A stretch of DNA of 64,000 bases from Pantanalinema sp. GBBB05 (GTDB taxonomy: Bacteria > Cyanobacteriota > Cyanobacteriia > Leptolyngbyales > Leptolyngbyaceae), in NCBI GenBank assembly GCA_016743235.1, contig VRZD01000002.1:62001-126000 (forward strand). Reading direction: 5' to 3'. Shown piece by piece: positions 8,794 through 18,665 of the stretch (position 1 is the first letter of the stretch; each line of letters begins with the position of its first letter). Under the pieces are notes generated by a model, which saw only the letters and a program-made list of their open reading frames with translations, made no database searches and was not told the DNA's origin. The translations under genes and the position numbers were made by a program.

Positions 8794-10143
8794 TTAGATG
8801 CCCTGCCAAGTCAAGTAAGTTCCGAGCACTAAAAGAGTTGCTACACCCGCTAAGGGCAGATCAATTTCGAGCTGTAACATCGAAATTCGTTTTAAGCAAA
8901 TGGCTTCGAACGGATAGTAAAACCAGGAGGCACTAGCCGCCCCAATAATGCCTCCAAGTTCTCCGCCTAGATGCACCCCTGATTTTTGCCCTAAGTAAAA
9001 ACCCGCAATCATCGCTACGATCTTGGTAAGCGCCTCCATTCCAACCAATCCAGCCTTCACTTTGGAGTTTCCAGTTGCAAGAAAAACACTATCGTAGGAC
9101 GCCGTTACCGCCGTCCCCAGGGTCCCCAATGCTAGTAAAGGTAACATCCATGCTGCCCCCTCAAAGCTTGATGGGTAAAGCAGACGAATGAGAAAACTGC
9201 CAAAGAAGAAGAGAAATAAGGAAGCTGCCCAACTCAAACTTAACAACACAAATCGGCTTTTCTTAAGCGTGGCGTAGAGCCTTTCTGGATTAGTACGAAC
9301 GATTTCCGCGTAGGAGGGAAAGAAAACGCGATTCACCACTTGTCGAGTCACATCGATGGGCATTGTTGAAAAGGTTAATGCCACCATGTAAACACCCAAG
9401 AATTGGACATCAAATATCCGACCTAAAACTAGGCGATCGCCCTGAACGGCAAGATAGCCCATGATGGAGCTTAAAAAGATCCATTGCCCAAACCCGCGGA
9501 GTTCCTGGTAAGCCTCTTTATTCCAGCACAAGAAATTACGCTCACCATCTAGATAAAAATGGGTTGCCAGCATTTTGAATAATGCAGACAAAATGCCGCC
9601 AATGACCAGTGCCCATACAGAACGCATGAGCCAAGCTAGCATCACAGTTGAAATTAATGTCAGAGTTTGACAGCCCAACTCCATAATCGTCAACTTACCG
9701 AGCTTAATCTGACGATTCATTGTCGCCATTTTAGTTGAGTTAAGCCCAGCAATAAAGGCATTAATGCCGACGATCGGTAGCATTTGGGCAAGTAAAGGCT
9801 CCTGATAAAACCAGGAAGCAGGCACTGCCAACAAACCAGCACAAATCCACAAGCAAAAACCACGAACGGCTTGAATGGTCCAAGCCGTGTTCAGGAACGT
9901 TGGTTCATCTCCTCGTTTATGGTGGATGATGCTCGGCACAATACCAACATCCGAAAACATCTCTAGCCCAAACATAAAAGATTGAACCAGTGCCATTAAG
10001 CCAAAGTCTCTAGGAAAAAGGAGCCGCGTCAGGATCAAACTGCTGACCAACCGTAGCATTACACTGCCACCATGAGTAGCTAGTGTTAGCATTGATCCCC
10101 GAATTGCCCGTTTTCTAAGCGATACTGGTTGTTCAGATGTCAT
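8794..10143 (-). CDS. Wzx-like lipopolysaccharide/EPS flippase (MOP superfamily)
   Basis: A 449-residue integral membrane protein with about 12-14 helices of the polysaccharide-transporter branch of the MOP superfamily; the N-terminal basic segment followed by GSMLTLATHGGSVMLRLVSS and the RLLFPRDFGLMALVQ stretch are typical. It flips undecaprenyl-pyrophosphate-linked repeat units from the cytoplasmic to the periplasmic side. It is divergent from wza, with the shared 0.7-kb upstream region holding both promoters. Confidence 0.88.
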   Translation of the reverse strand: MTSEQPVSLRKRAIRGSMLTLATHGGSVMLRLVSSLILTRLLFPRDFGLMALVQSFMFGLEMFSDVGIVPSIIHHKRGDEPTFLNTAWTIQAVRGFCLWICAGLLAVPASWFYQEPLLAQMLPIVGINAFIAGLNSTKMATMNRQIKLGKLTIMELGCQTLTLISTVMLAWLMRSVWALVIGGILSALFKMLATHFYLDGERNFLCWNKEAYQELRGFGQWIFLSSIMGYLAVQGDRLVLGRIFDVQFLGVYMVALTFSTMPIDVTRQVVNRVFFPSYAEIVRTNPERLYATLKKSRFVLLSLSWAASLFLFFFGSFLIRLLYPSSFEGAAWMLPLLALGTLGTAVTASYDSVFLATGNSKVKAGLVGMEALTKIVAMIAGFYLGQKSGVHLGGELGGIIGAASASWFYYPFEAICLKRISMLQLEIDLPLAGVATLLVLGTYLTWQGI

Positions 10144-10840
10144 TTTGGTGGGCTATGAGTAGAACTAATGGATTTGCAGAGATGGAATAAGACAGCCTAG
10201 GCAGTGTAATTAGCTTTAGTCTGCCCATTTCTTGCCGTCCCTCAACAGTTCAACCCGACTGATCAGGAAAAACTCGTACTGTCTTCAATATGAGTGAAGA
10301 GGTTGTGCGATCGGGGGTTTCACCAGTGATCTTTACTTTCTCTTACAAAATTCCTATCCCTTGTGAGGAGATATAAATCTTGGATGAAGCTTCGGGAATA
10401 ACCATATAGAGGAATTGCGTAAACGTTTCATAATGACTTTATCAGCCTTAGAATCCGGTTCAACAGATGAATCTTGACGTCATAGTTGATTGGCAGTCTA
10501 GCTCTCACGAATCCTGAGGTAATCCTATTGAAGGAATTATTTAGAGGTGGCTAGGGAACTCAACCAAGTCTTCAATCTGAGCGGCGGTATAAGATTCAGG
10601 ATTAGGATCAAGACTAAGTTACGATCTCTGAGGCTGCAAGAGTTTTTACTTTTAGGGTTAACGCCAGGGGATTGCTGATGTTCTGAGGGTAGAAGATATA
10701 GTAGAAAGAACGAGTTTCAGCCAACCCGCCCACCGAATGGCTAAACCTATCTGCGCTATCAACCAACGCTACCCACTCCAGACCATCGTAGCCACTAGTT
10801 TGTGTACGCTTTGGATTTGTGCTGTTGGAGTAGAAACACT
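10144..10840. other. Divergent regulatory region between Wzx and Wza genes
   Basis: About 700 bases with no ORF of note. It must hold the promoters for the minus-strand flippase gene and the plus-strand wza-wzc-GT2 operon. A TATAGT at 10697-10702 with TTGCTG at 10672-10677 is a weak promoter candidate (19-base spacer). I see no strong operator. Confidence 0.45.
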
Positions 10841-12073
10841 ATGAAAAGGGGAATCACACGCTCGGTTGCAGGGATACTCCTATGGATTTTGGCTGAAACC
10901 GCCATATCGCTTCCTAGCTATGCCCAAACACGGAGACCACCATTGGCTCCTCCGCTGGATCCTTCCCAAGTGCCCTCCGATCCAACTAGAATTCCAACGA
11001 CTCCATCGTCCCCCACCATTACACCGCCTCTACCAACTCGGATTCAACCCCCAACGAGTCAGCAGGATGTTGGAAATTATCAACCCAACAATGCCTATAC
11101 TTTGGGCGCGGGAGATATTGTTCGCGTTGACATATTTGACACGCCTGAACTCGTGCTAGATCCACGTTATACAGTACTGCTGGATGGCAGCCTCAACCTA
11201 CCATGGATTGGCAGTATCTCAGTTCAAGGACTGACATTAGCTCAAGCAGCAGAGATCATCTCGCAGCGATATGGACGATTTATTCGCAATCCAGTCATCA
11301 CCGTTAATCTTTTGGCGCCCCGCCCGCTCAAGGTGGGCATCATTGGTGAAGTTAATCGCCCTGGCTCATACATTATTAGTGTGATCAGTAATGAAGTGAC
11401 TCAAACTAGCCTTAACCAGCGAACGTCGGCAGAAGGGGGTAACCAATGGCCGACCGTTAGCAAAGCCATCCAAACGGCCAGCGGGATTACTGAGTTGGCT
11501 GACATTCGAAACATCAGAATTCGACGCTTGCAACCCATGGGTGGGGAAGAAGTGGTCACTGTAGATCTGTGGAAATTCTTGCGAGAGGGTGATCTCTCCC
11601 AAGATGTCCTGTTGCGAGATGGCGATAGCATTGTCATTCCAACAGCGACCACTTTTGATGCCGCTGAAGCCACTAAGATTGCCCTGAGCAATTTCTCGCC
11701 CGATCGCATTACAGTTAGCGTGGTAGGAGAGGTGGAAGCCCCTGGTGCTGTCCAGCTACGCCCCAATACCACCTTAAATCAGGCTGTACTGACTGCTGGT
11801 GGATTTAGAAGTGGGCGTGCCGTAAGAGGCGTTGATCTGATCCGTCTTAACCCTGATGGTTCGGTGACTAAGCGGCGAATTAAGCTTGATCTTGCCCAAA
11901 GCCTCAACCAAGACAGCAATCCTCCCCTGCATAACAATGACATTATTGTGGTTCGTCGCAATTTCTTTGCTAAGGTGGGGGACTTTATGGATGTAGGGAT
12001 CGTTCCCTTCGATCGCGGCATTGGCTTATTTAATCTAATTCGTGATCTATTTCCTAGTAGTGATGGGGAATAG
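10841..12073 (+). CDS. wza: Polysaccharide export protein, Wza-like
   Basis: An outer-membrane-associated EPS export protein of about 410 residues. After a signal peptide (MKRGITRSVAGILLWILAE, cut near SYA-Q) and a Pro-rich linker comes the Poly_export domain (YTLGAGDIVRVDIF, about residues 85-165), then SLBB-type beta-grasp repeats (PLKVGIIGEVNRPGSY and ITVSVVGEVEAPGAV). There is no lipobox Cys, unlike E. coli Wza, which is usual in cyanobacterial homologues. ATG at 10841 is chosen over the GTG at 10802 because the signal peptide then starts properly and a GGAG lies about ten bases upstream. It is followed by wzc and a GT2. Confidence 0.9.
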   Translation: MKRGITRSVAGILLWILAETAISLPSYAQTRRPPLAPPLDPSQVPSDPTRIPTTPSSPTITPPLPTRIQPPTSQQDVGNYQPNNAYTLGAGDIVRVDIFDTPELVLDPRYTVLLDGSLNLPWIGSISVQGLTLAQAAEIISQRYGRFIRNPVITVNLLAPRPLKVGIIGEVNRPGSYIISVISNEVTQTSLNQRTSAEGGNQWPTVSKAIQTASGITELADIRNIRIRRLQPMGGEEVVTVDLWKFLREGDLSQDVLLRDGDSIVIPTATTFDAAEATKIALSNFSPDRITVSVVGEVEAPGAVQLRPNTTLNQAVLTAGGFRSGRAVRGVDLIRLNPDGSVTKRRIKLDLAQSLNQDSNPPLHNNDIIVVRRNFFAKVGDFMDVGIVPFDRGIGLFNLIRDLFPSSDGE

Positions 12074-12140
12074 TCTTTGGAAAAGCTATGGCTAAAATGA
12101 ACCCAGGGTGTAAGGTCAATGGAGTCAGTAGAGGTTAGAC

Positions 12141-14504
12141 ATGAGAACTGAACAAGACACGCAGAACTTAGCCCTCAGTGGACGTAGTCACTCAGATGAC
12201 TTGGCGCTAACAACGGATGACGAATCAGCTGAAGGCAAGCAAAAGGGTTTAAATCCGCGCCCCATTATCCGGCTAGTTTTACGAAATATCTTGCTTCTAC
12301 TGGGACCAGCGATCTTATGTGGCGCTGGAGCTTTCGCTTTGAGTTTATCGGCTCCACGTTCCTATGAAGGTAGTTTTGAGTTACTCGTTGAACCAATCAC
12401 ATCTCAAGGTCGCTCTACGGACCCATCGGCTCTAACCCGAGAAGGCGGTAGAGACGATACGAACAGTATTGACTACCCAACATTGCTGCAAGTTTTACAA
12501 AGTCCAGAGTTGCTCAAACGCATTTCTGCCCAAATTCGACCTCGCTACCCAGAAGTCACCGAAAACTCTTTATCAAGAGAAATTCTTCAGAAAACCTTGG
12601 TGATTGGGCGAGTGGGCACCAATATTTTGGACAGCACCCGTACTATCCAAGTTTCCTATACCGGCAGTGATCCCGAGAAAGTTAAGTTTGTTCTAGAGAA
12701 GTTTGCAGAAAGCTATCTCCGGTTCAGTCTTGAGGATCGCAAAAATCGGATTGGTGGTGGTGTCGGATTTATTGAAGATCAGCTTCCTGCACTCCAACAA
12801 CGCGTGAATAGCCTGGAAGCTAAGGTCCAGTCGTTAAAGCAGCGCTATCGCTTGACCGATCCAGAGGCAGAAGGCGGTGCATTATCCGAGCAGTTTCGTG
12901 ATGTCCAAGCGCAGAAATTAGAAACTCAACAACAGCTGACTGAGCAGGTCACACTTTATAATACGCTGCGGCAACAGTTAGGACTGTCTCCCGAACAAGG
13001 GCTAGCGGCAGCCGCCTTAAGCCAAAACCCCCGCTACCAAGATTTGCTGAACCAGCTGGAAAAAATTGATAGTCAGATTGCCATTAAGCAGGCACGATTT
13101 AATAACGAAAGTCCTGTAGTGTCAGCGCTAATTGACCAACAACGGAATATTCAACAGTTAATCCTGCGAGAAGCCCAGACAACTCTAGGCATGGCCTCCC
13201 CAAATGTTCAAACTAATTCACGAATTTTTGCGTTTCAAGATGCTATCCGCATTGCCTTAATTCAGCAATTAGTCCAAGCTGGCAATAGCAGCCAGGCAAT
13301 CCGGGCTCGGGGGATCGAAATTGCGCAAACAGAAGCCTTTTTAGATCAACAGTTGCGTCAGTTTCCTGCGATCGTGCGGCAATACAACGATCTGAAGCAA
13401 CAACTAGACATTGCGACCAGAACCTTAAATCAATTCTTGCTCCAACGGGAGACTCTGCGAGTCGAAGCGGCACAAAAAGAAGTGCCTTGGGAAGTGATCT
13501 CACAACCGAATGTGCTCACTGATGCGGCTGGTAAACCGGTTGCTTCAGTGGGTAAAGCCAAGATGTATCCCATTTTGGGACTGGGAGCGGGTCTATTTTT
13601 GGGATTGCTCTTAGCACTATTGCTGGAAAAAATCCGGGATATCTTTTTCAATGCGGATGATATTCGGGATGCTGTGCAATTTCCCTATTTAGGTACTATC
13701 CCCATGGATAAGGGAGTTCGCGCAATCTCTCCAGCTTCATCCTTCGGGGGTGGTCTCAAACCCGTCCTATCCGACAAATTTCAGGATGCTTTGAGTGCCC
13801 TCTACACTGACCTAAGGTTTCTCGACTCTGGAAAATCGCTGCGATCGCTCGCGATCGGTTCGACTGGAGTGGGTGACGGCAAAACTACAATTGCCTTGCA
13901 TCTAGCTCAAACGGCAGCAGCCATGGGTCAGAAAGTCTTACTTGTAGATGCCAATCTGCGATCGCCACAACTGCACAGTATTCTCGGCGTTCCCAACGAT
14001 GAAGGCTTGATGGATTTGCTCAATCATCGGATTGAACAGCCGGAGAAGGTGATTCGCACCACCTCACTGGATAGTAGATTATCAGTGCTTCCCGCTGGTT
14101 CTATTACTCCTAATGCTACTAAATTATTGGCAGCAACCGAAATGAAGCAGTTGGTGAACCGCTTAAGTGGCATGTTTGATCTAGTGATTTACGATACTCC
14201 TCACCTGCACGGCTTAACAGACACCAACTTTCTCGCTGCCGCCACAGATGGGATTCTGATGGTGGTTGGCGTTAAGAAAACCAAGAAATCGGCATTCTTT
14301 AAGGCAGTTGAGGGACTCAAACGGTATCGGATTCCAGTGTTGGGGATTGTGGCCAACCATCCAGGTAAAGGGAGTGCCCCCATCAACACTCAAGCGGAGC
14401 AGTCTGACTCGGTTTATCAGGAACACCCTGCCTTATTTGGTAATTTGAAGGCGTTAAGAACCGCTTTACCCGACTCTGCGGAATCAGGGGATATGTTGCG
14501 CTAA
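12141..14504 (+). CDS. wzc: Wzc-like polysaccharide co-polymerase / BY-kinase
   Basis: A 787-residue inner-membrane protein. It has a Wzz domain with a first helix near residues 45-70, a long periplasmic coiled coil, a second helix near 475-500, and a C-terminal cytoplasmic BY-kinase domain. Walker A is GVGDGKTT (576-583, Lys581), Walker A' is VLLVDANL (599-606), and the Walker B-like DLVIYDTP lies at 680-687. It controls chain length and export with Wza. The C-terminal tail has only one Tyr and lacks the multi-Tyr cluster of E. coli Wzc. Wza lies upstream and a GT2 downstream. Confidence 0.9.
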   Translation: MRTEQDTQNLALSGRSHSDDLALTTDDESAEGKQKGLNPRPIIRLVLRNILLLLGPAILCGAGAFALSLSAPRSYEGSFELLVEPITSQGRSTDPSALTREGGRDDTNSIDYPTLLQVLQSPELLKRISAQIRPRYPEVTENSLSREILQKTLVIGRVGTNILDSTRTIQVSYTGSDPEKVKFVLEKFAESYLRFSLEDRKNRIGGGVGFIEDQLPALQQRVNSLEAKVQSLKQRYRLTDPEAEGGALSEQFRDVQAQKLETQQQLTEQVTLYNTLRQQLGLSPEQGLAAAALSQNPRYQDLLNQLEKIDSQIAIKQARFNNESPVVSALIDQQRNIQQLILREAQTTLGMASPNVQTNSRIFAFQDAIRIALIQQLVQAGNSSQAIRARGIEIAQTEAFLDQQLRQFPAIVRQYNDLKQQLDIATRTLNQFLLQRETLRVEAAQKEVPWEVISQPNVLTDAAGKPVASVGKAKMYPILGLGAGLFLGLLLALLLEKIRDIFFNADDIRDAVQFPYLGTIPMDKGVRAISPASSFGGGLKPVLSDKFQDALSALYTDLRFLDSGKSLRSLAIGSTGVGDGKTTIALHLAQTAAAMGQKVLLVDANLRSPQLHSILGVPNDEGLMDLLNHRIEQPEKVIRTTSLDSRLSVLPAGSITPNATKLLAATEMKQLVNRLSGMFDLVIYDTPHLHGLTDTNFLAAATDGILMVVGVKKTKKSAFFKAVEGLKRYRIPVLGIVANHPGKGSAPINTQAEQSDSVYQEHPALFGNLKALRTALPDSAESGDMLR

Positions 14505-14542
14505 GACAACTTTTAAGCTGTTTGCTATATTCTTTGGTCACA

Positions 14543-14557
14543 CCTGTTCAAAACAGG
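14543..14557 (+). other. Short hairpin downstream of wzc
   Basis: A 6-bp stem, CCTGTT (14543-14548) and AACAGG (14552-14557), with a three-base loop lies 39 bases after the wzc stop. It has no following T-run, so it is more likely an intercistronic or mRNA-processing structure than a true terminator. Confidence 0.35.
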
Positions 14558-14604
14558 GGAAAACGGGGTTAACTGAATCGGTAGCGAGATAAAGGACGTT
14601 TAAT

Positions 14605-15867
14605 GTGGGAGTCTCTGAACTACTGCTCCGGATCGCTGAGGCTGGGCTGCTAGTTGTCGCTGGATTACTACTTATACCTAGCTTGACCTTATTTATTGAA
14701 TGTATTGCTGCACTACTACCTCAACGCCCCAGTAACCGGAAAAGAGGAGATTCAGCTCTGAGCGGATCTCCATTGCAAATAGATGTTTTAGTGCCAGCCC
14801 ATAATGAATCGGCTGGAATTAGTAACACATTGAATTCTGTGTTGCCCCAGCTTGCTGCCTCCGATCGATTAGTGGTAATTGCAGACAATTGCACGGATAA
14901 CACCGCTGAAGTAGTTCGCAGCATCGGTGCAACTGCGATCGAACGCCAGGATACTACTCGACGAGGAAAAGGATACGCATTAGATTTTGGCATTCAGTAC
15001 CTTGCCCAACAGCCACCTGATGTCATCGTGTTTATGGATGCAGACTGCATTGCCGAACCCGGAGCGATCGCACAAATCACGCAGCAAGCCAGAATCACCA
15101 ATCGACCCGTTCAAGCCATTTACTTATTAGAACAACCCGCCAAAGCTAGTCCCAAACATGCCGTCTCCGGCTTAGCATTTACCGTAAAAAATCTGGTACG
15201 TCCTCTGGGGTTAGCCAATTTAGGGCTCCCCTGTCTATTAACTGGAACTGGGATGGCGTTTCCTTGGGCAAGCATCCAGCAGGTTTCCCTGGCTAGCGGC
15301 AATATTGTAGAAGATATGAATCTAGGGCTGGATCTGGCGATCGCTGGGTATGCTCCCACCTTTTGCGCTAGCGCTACAGTCATTGGTGTTTTACCACAAC
15401 AAGCTAAAGCAGCCGAAAGCCAGCGCACCCGATGGGAACATGGGCATTTGCAAACCCTATTGACCCAAGTGCCCCGACTACTGAAAGCCTCTATCCGCCA
15501 ACGCCGGTTTGATTTGTTGGCGATCGCGTTGGATTTACTGATTCCACCGCTGTCGCTATTAGTCATGCTTTGGGCATTGGTCATGGGGATTGCCCTACTC
15601 ACTAGTTGGTTAGGAGCATCGATCATACCTGTTGTTCTCCTCGGTATCCAGGGAGGGCTAATTCTAACGGCGATTTTAGCCGCTTGGGCAAAATTCTGTC
15701 GTCGCACACTACCGCTAACTACATTGCTAGCCATTCCGCTCTATATCTTTTGGAAAATCCCTCTTTATCTCGCCTTTTTAATCAAGCCCCAAACAAAGTG
15801 GGTGCGCACAGCACGAGATCCTCATACAGCTAGTTCAGAACCCCCCAGCGTGAAGGAATCTAAATAG
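14605..15867 (+). CDS. Membrane glycosyltransferase family 2 (processive type)
   Basis: A 420-residue GT2 with an N-terminal membrane helix, a GT-A domain and C-terminal membrane helices. The donor site starts at DVLVPAHNESAG, the metal-binding DxD is DADC, and the QRTRW motif of processive or cellulose-synthase-like GT2 enzymes is visible near residue 273. It probably adds or polymerises a sugar at the inner membrane. The start is GTG at 14605, with a GGAC element 10-14 bases upstream. It closes the wza-wzc operon, about 100 bases after wzc. Confidence 0.9.
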   Translation: MGVSELLLRIAEAGLLVVAGLLLIPSLTLFIECIAALLPQRPSNRKRGDSALSGSPLQIDVLVPAHNESAGISNTLNSVLPQLAASDRLVVIADNCTDNTAEVVRSIGATAIERQDTTRRGKGYALDFGIQYLAQQPPDVIVFMDADCIAEPGAIAQITQQARITNRPVQAIYLLEQPAKASPKHAVSGLAFTVKNLVRPLGLANLGLPCLLTGTGMAFPWASIQQVSLASGNIVEDMNLGLDLAIAGYAPTFCASATVIGVLPQQAKAAESQRTRWEHGHLQTLLTQVPRLLKASIRQRRFDLLAIALDLLIPPLSLLVMLWALVMGIALLTSWLGASIIPVVLLGIQGGLILTAILAAWAKFCRRTLPLTTLLAIPLYIFWKIPLYLAFLIKPQTKWVRTARDPHTASSEPPSVKESK

Positions 15868-15879
15868 CCCATCTCCCGT

Positions 15880-16434
15880 TTATCTGTCTACGATGGAGCT
15901 ACGATTCTGAGATAGTTGACGTTTTAACCACCTGAATAACCGGCTCAAGCCCTGCATCAATCGTTGCCACAGGGAGCGTTGCGGTGTGCCCGTCGCGCGA
16001 TTATAGCTAGCATAGGCTAGTTCATACCGACCTAAGTAGTAAAGAGACACGCCTCGAAATGTCCAGGCTTCTGGATGATCAGGCTGTATGGTTAAGACCC
16101 GATCGCAACTATCAAGCGCCTCTTGATAGCGGTGTAAATAAATCAACATGACAGCCCGAAAAACCCAAGCGGCAGCATGGTTGGGTTGCAATTGAATCAC
16201 TTGATCAAAACCTGCTAAAGCCTGTTCGTACTTGCCTAAGTTAGCCAACACCTCTGCCCGATGATATCGAGCATTAGGGTTCTGAGGCTGAAGCTGAATC
16301 GCCTGCTCGTAGCTAGCAATTGCTTCGGCGTATTGTTCTGACTCAGCAAATTTTAGCCCCTGGGCAATCAGGACTTGCAGGTCATTTGATTCAGAATTTG
16401 TAGTTTCCTGTGCGACTGTTGATCGCCGTTTCAT
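15880..16434 (-). CDS. TPR-repeat protein, function unknown
   Basis: A 184-residue protein with about four tetratricopeptide repeats (from AEAIASYEQAIQLQPQNPNAR onwards, roughly residues 35-150), followed by a basic C-terminal tail. TPRs bind other proteins. There is no signal peptide and no catalytic domain, so the partner is unknown. ATG at 16434 is chosen; the frame is open up to a TTG at 16551, but the upstream part has low-complexity, non-repeat sequence. It converges on the EPS GT2 with only 12 bases between stops. Confidence 0.7.
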   Translation of the reverse strand: MKRRSTVAQETTNSESNDLQVLIAQGLKFAESEQYAEAIASYEQAIQLQPQNPNARYHRAEVLANLGKYEQALAGFDQVIQLQPNHAAAWVFRAVMLIYLHRYQEALDSCDRVLTIQPDHPEAWTFRGVSLYYLGRYELAYASYNRATGTPQRSLWQRLMQGLSRLFRWLKRQLSQNRSSIVDR

Positions 16435-16983
16435 ACTATTTTTGTAACACTGGTGTAAACAGCATGTCTCCCAAGTTCGCAGCCTTAAGCTTGATCCAGA
16501 TAAATTCCTGTTGGTAAAGCGACCCTGTAAACCCAAAGGCTGTTCGTACAATGCTCATTTCATTTCGCTTTAGATAGCGAAGCGCTGATCTTTTCAGTCT
16601 TCTAATTGCTAGCTCCTCACTCCGGATAGTTCGCTATCCACCCGATTGTGCTAAATTAGCTTCTCCATAAGAAATTTTAATTTTTCTTAAGGTAAAACAG
16701 GCTAATCCTAACAGCCAAACACAAGATGGTGGTAGCAGTTGTAACTTTACGCTACATGAGCGTTCTACCTCATGGTTATCGTAGCGACCCTACCAGCTTG
16801 AGTGCTAGTTCCCATCCTGGCTCTCCCAACGAGCATAGATAGATGGCATGAGCTAGTAGCTCGATCGCGGCGAGGTTGGTAAACTCAATTGATGCAAAAT
16901 TTAGGCTCTACCTCTGGAGCGACCTGCACCCAGATGGTAGAACTACTGCAACGCCGCATTCGCCCTTAAAGGAACAAGTAATC
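16435..16983. other. Divergent intergenic region, TPR gene / ddl, with hairpins
   Basis: About 550 bases. It holds a GGATAG/CTATCC hairpin with a UUCG loop (16624-16639), a related GATAGCGAA (16573-16581) that can pair alternatively with TTCGCTATC (16630-16638), and a second hairpin with TAAGAAA (16668-16674) and TTTCTTA (16683-16689). Any of these could act in the leader of ddl or the TPR gene. No gene is seen. Confidence 0.5.
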
Positions 16984-18081
16984 ATGACAAGACTGAAGGT
17001 AGGGCTTTTATTCGGAGGCTGTTCTGGAGAACATGAGGTATCGATCATCTCAGCGCGAGCGATCGCTCAAGCCCTACATACCGAGCAAAATCAAGCTAAG
17101 TACACAGTGCTACCCTTCTACATTCAAAAAGATGGCATTTGGCAGGGCACAGCATTAGCAGAACAGGTTTTAGACTCGGGTAAGCCGTTAGCCTGCGCTC
17201 TCACAGCTTCAGAAATACAGCCAAATCGCTGGCAATTTCCTGCTCAGGTTGCTGAAGTCGATGTCTGGTTCCCCGTGCTGCATGGTCCTAATGGTGAAGA
17301 CGGAACCGTACAAGGATTATTTAAGCTAACCCAGGTGCCGTTTGTTGGTTCCGGAGTGTTAGGGTCAGCGATCGGGATGGACAAACTTGCCATGAAAATG
17401 GCATTTGCCCAGGCAGGGCTTCCCCAGGTGAACTACCTGGCTGTGACGCGGTCACAGATTTGGTCAGATCCCTGCACTTATTCCAAATTATGTGAGCAAA
17501 TTGAATCCACCTTAGGCTATCCCTGTTTTATTAAACCTGCGAATTTGGGTTCATCCGTGGGAATTGCCAAAGCTCGCAATCGGCACCAGTTAGATGCCGC
17601 ATTAGATAGTGCAGCCAGCTACGATCGCCGGATCATCGTGGAAGCAGGAGTGACGGCAAGAGAGGTCGAATGCGCCGTATTAGGTAACGATCGTCCTAAA
17701 GCCTCTGTGATTGGCGAAATTACTTATCAAAGTGATTTTTACGATTACGAAACCAAATACACCGAAGGTCGCGCCGAGCTGCTAATTCCTGCCCAACTCT
17801 CTAGTTCAGTCGTAGAGCGCATTCAGGATATGGCTATCCAAGCATTCATGGCAATTGATGGGGCAGGATTAGCCCGAGTTGACTTCTTCTACAATGAGGT
17901 CAACCAGGAAATTTTAATCAATGAAATTAATACTCTACCTGGATTCACCGCAACTAGCATGTACCCCCAACTCTGGGCAGCTAGCGGAGTGTCTTTTGCC
18001 GAATTAGTGGATCAATTGATTCAATTTGCCCTAGAACGACGGGATGATATGACTACCAGTCATGAATCAGCCCCAAGCTAA
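16984..18081 (+). CDS. ddl: D-alanine--D-alanine ligase
   Basis: Ddl joins two D-Ala using ATP for peptidoglycan precursor synthesis. It is an ATP-grasp enzyme of 365 residues: the N-terminal motif [17 protein letters not shown], the glycine-rich GPNGEDG, the ATP lid region [17 protein letters not shown], and the metal-binding acidic stretch [13 protein letters not shown] are all recognisable. ATG at 16984 is chosen because an AAGGAA lies 12-17 bases upstream; the longer TTG form at 16876 has no family-like N-terminus. A following open frame that starts inside the end of ddl is not supported. Confidence 0.93.
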   Translation: MTRLKVGLLFGGCSGEHEVSIISARAIAQALHTEQNQAKYTVLPFYIQKDGIWQGTALAEQVLDSGKPLACALTASEIQPNRWQFPAQVAEVDVWFPVLHGPNGEDGTVQGLFKLTQVPFVGSGVLGSAIGMDKLAMKMAFAQAGLPQVNYLAVTRSQIWSDPCTYSKLCEQIESTLGYPCFIKPANLGSSVGIAKARNRHQLDAALDSAASYDRRIIVEAGVTAREVECAVLGNDRPKASVIGEITYQSDFYDYETKYTEGRAELLIPAQLSSSVVERIQDMAIQAFMAIDGAGLARVDFFYNEVNQEILINEINTLPGFTATSMYPQLWAASGVSFAELVDQLIQFALERRDDMTTSHESAPS

Positions 18082-18343
18082 ACGTCCATTCTTGCCGTTC
18101 CGCCTGAGTTATTTACCTATAAAAGCATCAAATCATCCCAATATAGCTATTGCTAGAAGAAGCACTATTATTCAGATACATCTTAGTGCTGCCTGTCACA
18201 ATCCGGCTCTGTTAATTGCTGACACTTATTTCAAAGCCAAATCACAGGTAAGTGTCAGCCACAGTAAGCTGCAAAGGTGCGGCTAAACCGACTTACGGCT
18301 TAACCGGATCATGCAAAGTTCAATGGAAACGGATGATCGCTAC

Positions 18344-18360
18344 AGTGTAAACACTATAAT
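18344..18360 (+). promoter_or_regulatory. Putative promoter with overlapping operator, upstream of rfbC
   Basis: A perfect TATAAT at 18355-18360 is preceded directly by the near-palindrome AGTGT-AA-ACACT (18344-18355). A palindrome ending at a -10 box is a typical repressor site. No good -35 is seen at the right distance, which fits an activator-dependent or weak promoter. The distance to rfbC is about 300 bases, so a long leader or a second promoter is likely. Confidence 0.4.
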
Positions 18361-18407
18361 TTGAATTAATTATCTATAGATATTTTCAGCCATTGGATCT
18401 GCCATTT

Positions 18408-18468
18408 GTAGGATTCCTACGGAGCCAAAATTTGTTAAGGTAATTAAACTTCCGCCCTATAGGAATCC
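18408..18468 (+). repeat. Inverted repeat GGATTCCTA/TAGGAATCC upstream of rfbC
   Basis: GGATTCCTA (18411-18419) and TAGGAATCC (18460-18468) are perfect reverse complements, 40 bases apart. The left copy lies in the odd palindrome GTAGGATTCCTAC (18408-18420), and the right copy overlaps CCTATAGG (18457-18464). The arrangement resembles paired binding sites for one dimeric regulator, or a hairpin in a long leader. Confidence 0.45.
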
Positions 18469-18665
18469 ATCAGTGAAGTAGAGCCAAATGGCTATTATTT
18501 GGAATAATTTTCGATTTTAGTAAAGACAGCTTTAAATTATTGTAATTTTTTAATCAAAAGCGTTATAAAACTTATGTTATTTACTGAAGTGATCGCTGAG
18601 CTGCAAGGGTGCAATGATGAAATACTCTGAGCAGAACTCAAGTTCAGCGTGATAAGGAAGTTGGC

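Larger units (their letters stand above)
18082..18665. other. AT-rich region upstream of rfbC, with palindromes
   Basis: About 580 bases with no convincing gene. It holds a TATAAT -10 box at 18355-18360, a palindrome AGTGTAAACACT at 18344-18355, and a pair of inverted half-sites GGATTCCTA (18411-18419) and TAGGAATCC (18460-18468). They are given as separate entries. Confidence 0.55.

Noticed and set aside
18062..18286. Open frame starting within the end of ddl
   Set aside because: No family resemblance, overlap with ddl, and it runs into the AT-rich rfbC upstream region; a translated remnant cannot be excluded.
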